Of a stretch of DNA of 25,307 nt, positions 21,738 through 25,307 are shown one piece after another. Below the pieces are notes generated by a model. It worked only from the letters and a program-made list of their open reading frames with translations, ran no database searches and had not been told where the DNA came from. This DNA is from a virus. The position numbers and the translations under genes are program-made. The stretch is from the IMG/VR virus record IMGVR_UViG_3300049846_001080, positions 1-25,307 of that record, one strand, 5' to 3'. The stretch's first letter is position 1. Each line of letters begins with the position of its first letter.

Positions 21738-22025
21738 TCAGTCCTTGACCCCGTTCCATGCTTCTTCCGGCGCAGTGCGCACAGTGCAGAACACGCATCC
21801 CGAACACGGCTCCGCATCCCCGTGGCGCCGGTCGCGGTTTTTCCACAGCGTCCTCTGGATCGTGCGGCGATGCAGTCCGGTGGCCCTGCTCGACTTGGTG
21901 AGGTTGCCGGAAAACCGCTCCAGCACCAGCCGCAGGTAGAGATCGCGCACGGCATCTGGATGAGGAAGCGGCTTGCCGCACCTGCCGGACAGGAAATCGA
22001 CCAACGCGGTTTCCAGATCAATCAC
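21738..22025 (-). CDS. Fis-type helix-turn-helix protein
   Basis: The GTG at 22025 overlaps the upstream stop (GTGA), which decides the start; earlier codons in this frame read the neighbouring gene out of frame. The 95-residue product has a helical N-terminus and then a Fis/NtrC-type HTH: LVLERFSGNLTKSSRATGLH followed by RRTIQRTLWKNR (about residues 35-66). This closely follows the pattern N-x-x-x-x-x-A-x-x-x-x-x-R-R-T-x-x-R of Fis-family DNA-binding domains. The C-terminus has a cysteine cluster (CSGCVFC) that might bind metal. It could regulate early or late phage genes, or bend DNA at the attachment site; neither is shown. Confidence 0.75.
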   Translation of the reverse strand: MIDLETALVDFLSGRCGKPLPHPDAVRDLYLRLVLERFSGNLTKSSRATGLHRRTIQRTLWKNRDRRHGDAEPCSGCVFCTVRTAPEEAWNGVKD

Positions 22026-22336
22026 GGGTTGTAGTCCTCCCGTCGCTGAGTAGTGTCGACGGCGTGCAGCACGGCCGCGTTGAGCGCGGGCTCGAAGCCG
22101 CCGCGCAGCGGCAGCACGTTTTCGGGCTGGCTCACGGGCTGAGCCTCGGATGTGGCAAGCGGCTCGGGCCGCGATAGCGTGTACAGCACGGCGCAGCACT
22201 TGAGCGCTCGGCTGGCGAAGGATTCAAGGAAGGCGCGCGAGGCGTTCTCGCGCGTGATCTCCTGCGCGTAGAGCTGCAGCTGCTGGCAGATCTCGCTGGT
22301 GAGCAGCAGGCGGGCGCTGATCTGGTCCTGGGTCAT
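22022..22336 (-). CDS. Small early phage protein, unknown function
   Basis: The 104-residue product starts MTQDQISARLLLTSEICQQL. It is helical for about the first 55 residues and has a Pro/Ser-rich second half that ends TTQRREDYNP. No motif is recognised. No ribosome binding site is visible before the ATG at 22336. Instead the ATG overlaps the stop of a 16-codon frame (ATGA), so translation is probably coupled. Its stop overlaps the GTG of the HTH gene in the same way. Confidence 0.6.
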   Translation of the reverse strand: MTQDQISARLLLTSEICQQLQLYAQEITRENASRAFLESFASRALKCCAVLYTLSRPEPLATSEAQPVSQPENVLPLRGGFEPALNAAVLHAVDTTQRREDYNP

Positions 22337-22383
22337 GGGGCGTCGTTAAAGCGATCGGGTTGCGCGGTGGTGAGGCTGGTCAT
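22333..22383 (-). CDS. 16-residue micro-ORF linking two early genes
   Basis: The frame encodes MTSLTTAQPDRFNDAP. Its ATG overlaps the stop of the upstream 51-residue gene (ATGA), and its own TGA overlaps the ATG of the downstream 104-residue gene (ATGA). It fills the only gap in this stretch of coupled genes. The peptide itself may be irrelevant; the frame would carry terminating ribosomes to the next start. Expression is inferred from architecture only. Confidence 0.45.
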   Translation of the reverse strand: MTSLTTAQPDRFNDAP

Positions 22384-22535
22384 CCGACGTCGCCTCGCAG
22401 AAAGCGCTCCACTTCGAGGTCGTGCAGCGCGTGCATGAGTTGCACGAAGCCGGCGTCGGGGTGCGCGGGGTGGATGCCGTTGAGCGCCCAGCGGTAGTAC
22501 GTGCGGGCGCACAAGTGGTAGATGGCGCGGAGCAT
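22380..22535 (-). CDS. 51-residue early phage protein, unknown function
   Basis: The ATG at 22535 shares a base with the stop of the upstream membrane protein gene (TGATG); a longer frame to 22625 overlaps that gene out of frame and is rejected. The product begins MLRAIYHLCARTYYRWALNG and continues IHPAHPDAGFVQLMHALHDL to an acidic end. It looks like a small helical soluble protein with aromatic residues. No family is recognised. Confidence 0.6.
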   Translation of the reverse strand: MLRAIYHLCARTYYRWALNGIHPAHPDAGFVQLMHALHDLEVERFLRGDVG

Positions 22536-22807
22536 CACCGGCTCCGCCGCAATCTGCGATGCGTCCACATCGCGGAGAGCACGCCCAGCGCGCCGCCGGT
22601 GCCTACCCACGGGACGGCCTGCCATCCCGCCGACACGACCAGCAAAACGGACGCAACCTCGGCGCAGGCGATGGCGTATGGAATCAAGGCCGCCGCCAGA
22701 TAGTTGCCGTGGATGACATTCTGCTGCTGGATAGACCGCAGAAAAACCAGCGCGAACGTCGCGAGCATGAGCATCGGCAATCCGTCGTAGTAGAGGCCGC
22801 GCAGCAT
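22535..22807 (-). CDS. Small membrane protein with three hydrophobic segments
   Basis: The ATG at 22807 shares a base with the methyltransferase stop (TGATG). The 90-residue product has hydrophobic segments at about residues 5-23 (LYYDGLPMLMLATFALVFL), 37-59 (LAAALIPYAIACAEVASVLL) and 63-82 (AVPWVGTGGALGVLSAM), and a basic tail (HRRLRRSR) that should face the cytoplasm. Nothing more specific is recognised. In an early operon such proteins may serve superinfection exclusion, but that is a guess. Confidence 0.7.
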   Translation of the reverse strand: MLRGLYYDGLPMLMLATFALVFLRSIQQQNVIHGNYLAAALIPYAIACAEVASVLLVVSAGWQAVPWVGTGGALGVLSAMWTHRRLRRSR

Positions 22808-23685
22808 CAGGCGGCCTTGGTGTCGAACAACGATGCCGTCGTTGCCAGCGCGTTGGCCAGGTTGCGCGTGGCCTGCTGGTAGTAGCTAGCCTTTAGTTCG
22901 ACGCCGATGAAGCGCCGGTTCATCTGCAGGGCCACGTACCCTTCGCTGCCAATTCCCATGAACGGGCTCAGAACGATGTCGCCCGGATTCGTCCAAAGCA
23001 TGACGCCGCGCCGGATCACGTCGAGCTGCAGCGGGCAGATGTGGCGCTCGTCGTCATGTTCGCGTGCGCTTTGATACTGGAGCGTGTCGCTGGGATTGAT
23101 GTCCATCCATACGGGCGAGGCGACCTTCTGCCAGAGGTCGACGGGGTATTCCTCGCCGTGGGTCACGCGCTCGGATTCGCCCGGCGCCCGCACTGTGATG
23201 AGGTAGTCAGGAATGCCCTGGCGGCACATCGCCGCGTTTTCGCGCACGCTCTTGTGCAGGAGCCCCAGGGCCTTCGTGCGCTGCATGGCCGTCACGGGGT
23301 CTTTCCAGATTGTCGCCTTGCTGTGAAAGATGAATCCGTGCCGCTGAAAAGCACGCAGCAACTCACCCGGGAAGTCATTGAGCCCGATGTAGCCGTCGCG
23401 CTCTTTGCTCGCGGGCATGTCCATGCAGTGGAAGCTGACGTCGCGGCCGGGCTTGATGACGCGCCGCAGCTCAGCGATCAGAAAGTCGAAATGCTCGAAA
23501 AATTCCGCATCATTGCGGACGTTGCCCATGTCGCGCGGGCTGTTGCTGTAGGTGTACAGGCTGGCAAACGGTGGCGAGAAGATCGAATAGCCAACGCTTT
23601 CGGACGGCAGTCCGCGTAACACCTCGACGCAGTCGCCGTGGTAAGCGGCGTAGCGGTCGGTGATGACCTGATCTATGCACTTCAT
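22807..23685 (-). CDS. DNA methyltransferase, N6-adenine/N4-cytosine type, beta class
   Basis: The enzyme transfers a methyl group from S-adenosylmethionine to an amino group of a DNA base. I take the ATG at 23685, which overlaps the helicase stop (ATGA), giving 292 residues; an in-frame ATG at 23700 would add five. Motif IV is SPPF (residues 37-40), preceded by AAYHGDCVEVLRGLPSESVG. The S-adenosylmethionine-binding motif I lies near the C-terminus (DIVLSPFMGIGSEGYVAL, 236-253) and is followed by RRFIGVELKASYY. The order IV then I marks the beta class (PF01555 fold). SPPF resembles the SPPY of N4-cytosine enzymes, but the target base is not certain. No restriction endonuclease gene is adjacent. 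Confidence 0.9.
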   Translation of the reverse strand: MKCIDQVITDRYAAYHGDCVEVLRGLPSESVGYSIFSPPFASLYTYSNSPRDMGNVRNDAEFFEHFDFLIAELRRVIKPGRDVSFHCMDMPASKERDGYIGLNDFPGELLRAFQRHGFIFHSKATIWKDPVTAMQRTKALGLLHKSVRENAAMCRQGIPDYLITVRAPGESERVTHGEEYPVDLWQKVASPVWMDINPSDTLQYQSAREHDDERHICPLQLDVIRRGVMLWTNPGDIVLSPFMGIGSEGYVALQMNRRFIGVELKASYYQQATRNLANALATTASLFDTKAA

Positions 23686-25076
23686 GCAACCCCCAGCCAT
23701 GTCGGTGCGACGACGTGCGCCGCCGCGTTGTAGGTATTGGTCTGCCGCTTCAGGCCGGTGACCTCGGCCATCACGGCGTCGCGGGTTTCGGCGCTCAGGC
23801 TTTCGGCCATGGCGAGCGCGTCCTTTTCTTTCCGCTTCAGGTTCGCCACCACCGCGCCTTCCGCATCCGAAGCAAAGACATGCACGTGCACGTCGCGCTT
23901 CTGCCCAAAGCGCCAGCAGCGGCGCACGGCCTGGTAGTAAGCCTCAAAGCTATCCGTCACTCCGACGAACGCCATACGTGCGCAGTGCTGCCAATTAAGG
24001 CCGAAGCCGGCAATGCTTGGCGTTGTGATAAGCACGCGAATGCGACTGGCAGCGAACTCGGCCAGCCGGCGTTCTTTTGTTTCGATGTCGTCCGAACCGC
24101 GGATCTCGACCGCGCCGGGAATGGCTACCCGGAGCGCATCGCCTTCGGCGTTGAGGTCGCACCACACAACCCATGGCTCGCGGTCGGCGTTGACGATGCT
24201 CGCGCAGTCGGCCACGCGATCGGCCAGCGATGAGCGCCGCGCATCACGACGTTCGCTCAGCGTTTGAGCTTCGCTGGCAAAGAGCATGCCGTTGGTCGGC
24301 ATCTCTGTCTCGACCGTGTGCTCGTGCAGATGCAGCGGAGGCAGCGCGTAGGCTGAATCATCGAATCCTAGATCCGACGGGCGCCGCACCAGGGCGCCCC
24401 ATGAGCACACCCAGCGCCAGAAGATGTGGCGGGCATGGCCCTTTAGCCGCCAGACGGATGTGTCGCCGCCATCGTGCGTGAAAAACTCGGCCAGCATTTC
24501 CTGGCGAGTGCAGATGCCGAGGAACTCCGCATGCGTTCCGAGTTCAGTCCAGTCGTTCGGCGCCGGCGTGGCGGTTGCGCAAAGCTTGAACTGCGTCTGA
24601 TCGAACGCCTCGAGCAGCAGGCGAAGCGTTTTTGAGTCGTGATGTTTGATGCAGCTCGACTCGTCAAGCACGACCGCCCCGAATACCGACGGATCGAACC
24701 GATGCAGTCGTTCGTAATTCGTGATGTAGATTCCGGCGCCGTCAATCGAGTTGCCGTCGCGCACATGGCGCACGTCGATGCCGATTGCCTGCCCTTCGTG
24801 CACCGTTTGCTCGGCTACGGCCAGCGGGGCGAGGATGAGCGCCGGCCGGCGCGTGTACTCCACGGCCGGCGCCGTCCATGCAAGCTGCATGCGGCTCTTT
24901 CCAAGCCCAGTGTCGGCAAATATCGCAGCGCGGCCGCGCCTGCACGCCCACGAAACCAGCGCACGCTGGTGCGGGAATAGTCCGGCCGTCGGGATGTGCA
25001 CGTCCGTCGGCAGCCCCGTCCCTGGCACGGTCGAAAGCTTGCGCTGCACGTACTCGGAATAATCGAGTTGCGTCAC
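23682..25076 (-). CDS. SNF2-like superfamily 2 helicase/ATPase
   Basis: The GTG at 25076 overlaps the stop of the upstream micro-membrane gene (GTGA), with AGGGA further upstream. The 464-residue product has the full set of SF2 motifs. FPHQ is at 34-37, Walker A ADTGLGKS at 54-61, and motif II DESS at 138-141 (a DEAH variant). Motif III is CATATPAPND (166-175). Motif V is TTPSIAGFGLNWQ (351-363), and motif VI is QAVRRCWRFGQKRD (382-395). The N-terminal part lacks extra DNA-binding domains, so it is a compact phage-type SNF2 protein. These translocate on double-stranded DNA and remodel bound proteins. It is translated directly before the methyltransferase, and a joint role in replication, recombination or evasion of host restriction is plausible. 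Confidence 0.9.
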   Translation of the reverse strand: MTQLDYSEYVQRKLSTVPGTGLPTDVHIPTAGLFPHQRALVSWACRRGRAAIFADTGLGKSRMQLAWTAPAVEYTRRPALILAPLAVAEQTVHEGQAIGIDVRHVRDGNSIDGAGIYITNYERLHRFDPSVFGAVVLDESSCIKHHDSKTLRLLLEAFDQTQFKLCATATPAPNDWTELGTHAEFLGICTRQEMLAEFFTHDGGDTSVWRLKGHARHIFWRWVCSWGALVRRPSDLGFDDSAYALPPLHLHEHTVETEMPTNGMLFASEAQTLSERRDARRSSLADRVADCASIVNADREPWVVWCDLNAEGDALRVAIPGAVEIRGSDDIETKERRLAEFAASRIRVLITTPSIAGFGLNWQHCARMAFVGVTDSFEAYYQAVRRCWRFGQKRDVHVHVFASDAEGAVVANLKRKEKDALAMAESLSAETRDAVMAEVTGLKRQTNTYNAAAHVVAPTWLGVA

Positions 25077-25162
25077 GCCGCAATTCCCTGCGCAATGACG
25101 TACACCAGCACGCCCAGCGCCAGCAAAAAGATGATGTGATCCGCGAAGTCCTCGTGACTCAT
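25073..25162 (-). CDS. 29-residue single-span membrane peptide
   Basis: The product is MSHEDFADHIIFLLALGVLV followed by YVIAQGIAA. It has a short acidic start and one hydrophobic helix (about residues 9-25). The ATG at 25162 overlaps the stop of the upstream gene (ATGA), and its TGA overlaps the helicase GTG (GTGA). The double coupling supports its reality despite the tiny size. No function is known to me. Confidence 0.6.
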   Translation of the reverse strand: MSHEDFADHIIFLLALGVLVYVIAQGIAA

Positions 25163-25307
25163 GTCACGCTCGCCATGACCATCGCGACGGCAAAGACGGC
25201 GAAGATGCACAGCAGCCACACCAGCGGGCGGGCCGGAGCCAGGTCGTCGAGATCGCGCAGAAAGTCGCACGAGGCGCGGCGGGCGCAGTCGGCGCGCTGA
25301 TTCCATT
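25159..25307 (-). CDS. Membrane protein fragment, 5' end cut by the window
   Basis: From the window edge the - strand frame starting at 25305 reads WNQRADCARRASCDFLRDLD, then DLAPARPLVWLLCIFAVFAV and AMVMASVT before a TGA at 25159-25161. Only the last 48 residues are visible. They contain a charged region and a C-terminal hydrophobic helix of about 20 residues. The stop overlaps the ATG of the 29-residue peptide (ATGA), as is typical of this operon. The competing frame beginning MESARRL is basic, low in hydrophobic residues and probably not real. Confidence 0.6.
   Translation of the reverse strand, partial: WNQRADCARRASCDFLRDLDDLAPARPLVWLLCIFAVFAVAMVMASVT

Noticed and set aside
22536-22625. 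Longer start for the 51-residue gene
   Set aside because: The added 30 residues overlap the membrane protein gene out of frame and are Arg-rich. The TGATG junction at 22535 gives a better start.
22807-25076. Complete restriction-modification system
   Set aside because: There is no nuclease motif in or near the helicase and methyltransferase genes. The helicase lacks the extra domains of type I or III restriction subunits.

Overview
The window is a continuous piece of a tailed, temperate double-stranded DNA phage genome of the long non-contractile-tail (siphovirus) type. It may be a prophage, an episomal phage or a free phage genome. The DNA is GC-rich, genes are tightly packed (many ATGA, GTGA or TGATG stop/start overlaps), and the lysis genes are of the Gram-negative type (GH24 endolysin plus Rz/Rz1 spanins). 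Together with the phage families present, this points to a GC-rich proteobacterial host, most likely a betaproteobacterium; the host assignment is inference.

Bases 1-18813 are late genes, all on the + strand. A 6-kb block of five surface or fibre-like genes (1-6022; the first is cut by the window edge) comes first. Next are the head-tail connector, head closure, gp10-like, tail completion and tail tube genes (6029-8581). A lambda G/GT-type tail chaperone pair follows (8581-9212), with a textbook -1 frameshift site (A AAA AAC) and a strong hairpin 5 nt downstream. Then come the tape measure, distal tail and hub proteins, a K-like cysteine-peptidase-fold protein, a 1012-residue J-like tail tip and a fibre-assembly-like protein (9220-16246). 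The lysis cassette (16288-18379) holds two small membrane proteins (holin candidates), a T4-type lysozyme, a GNAT-like XF1762-family protein, and Rz with Rz1 fully embedded in it. An Ig-like protein closes the late region.

Bases 18814-19131 are non-coding, rich in hairpins, and carry a pair of near-identical 15-bp direct repeats. A complete tRNA-Leu (anticodon CAA, encoded CCA) follows at 19132-19216. The stop codon of a tyrosine integrase gene on the opposite strand starts at the very next base. This looks like an attachment region, with late genes on one side and int plus early genes on the other, as in circular phage DNA or tandem prophages rather than at the end of a single integrated prophage.

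Bases 19217-25307 are a single leftward (- strand) early operon. In transcription order: a truncated membrane protein gene at the window edge, a 29-residue membrane peptide, an SNF2-like helicase, a beta-class DNA methyltransferase, a three-helix membrane protein, several small genes including a 16-codon relay ORF, a Fis-type HTH protein, a coiled-coil protein, a modular protein built from segments joined by AEP linkers, an excisionase-like HTH protein and the integrase. The late and early operons converge on the tRNA. The repressor, replication, terminase, portal and capsid genes lie outside the window.
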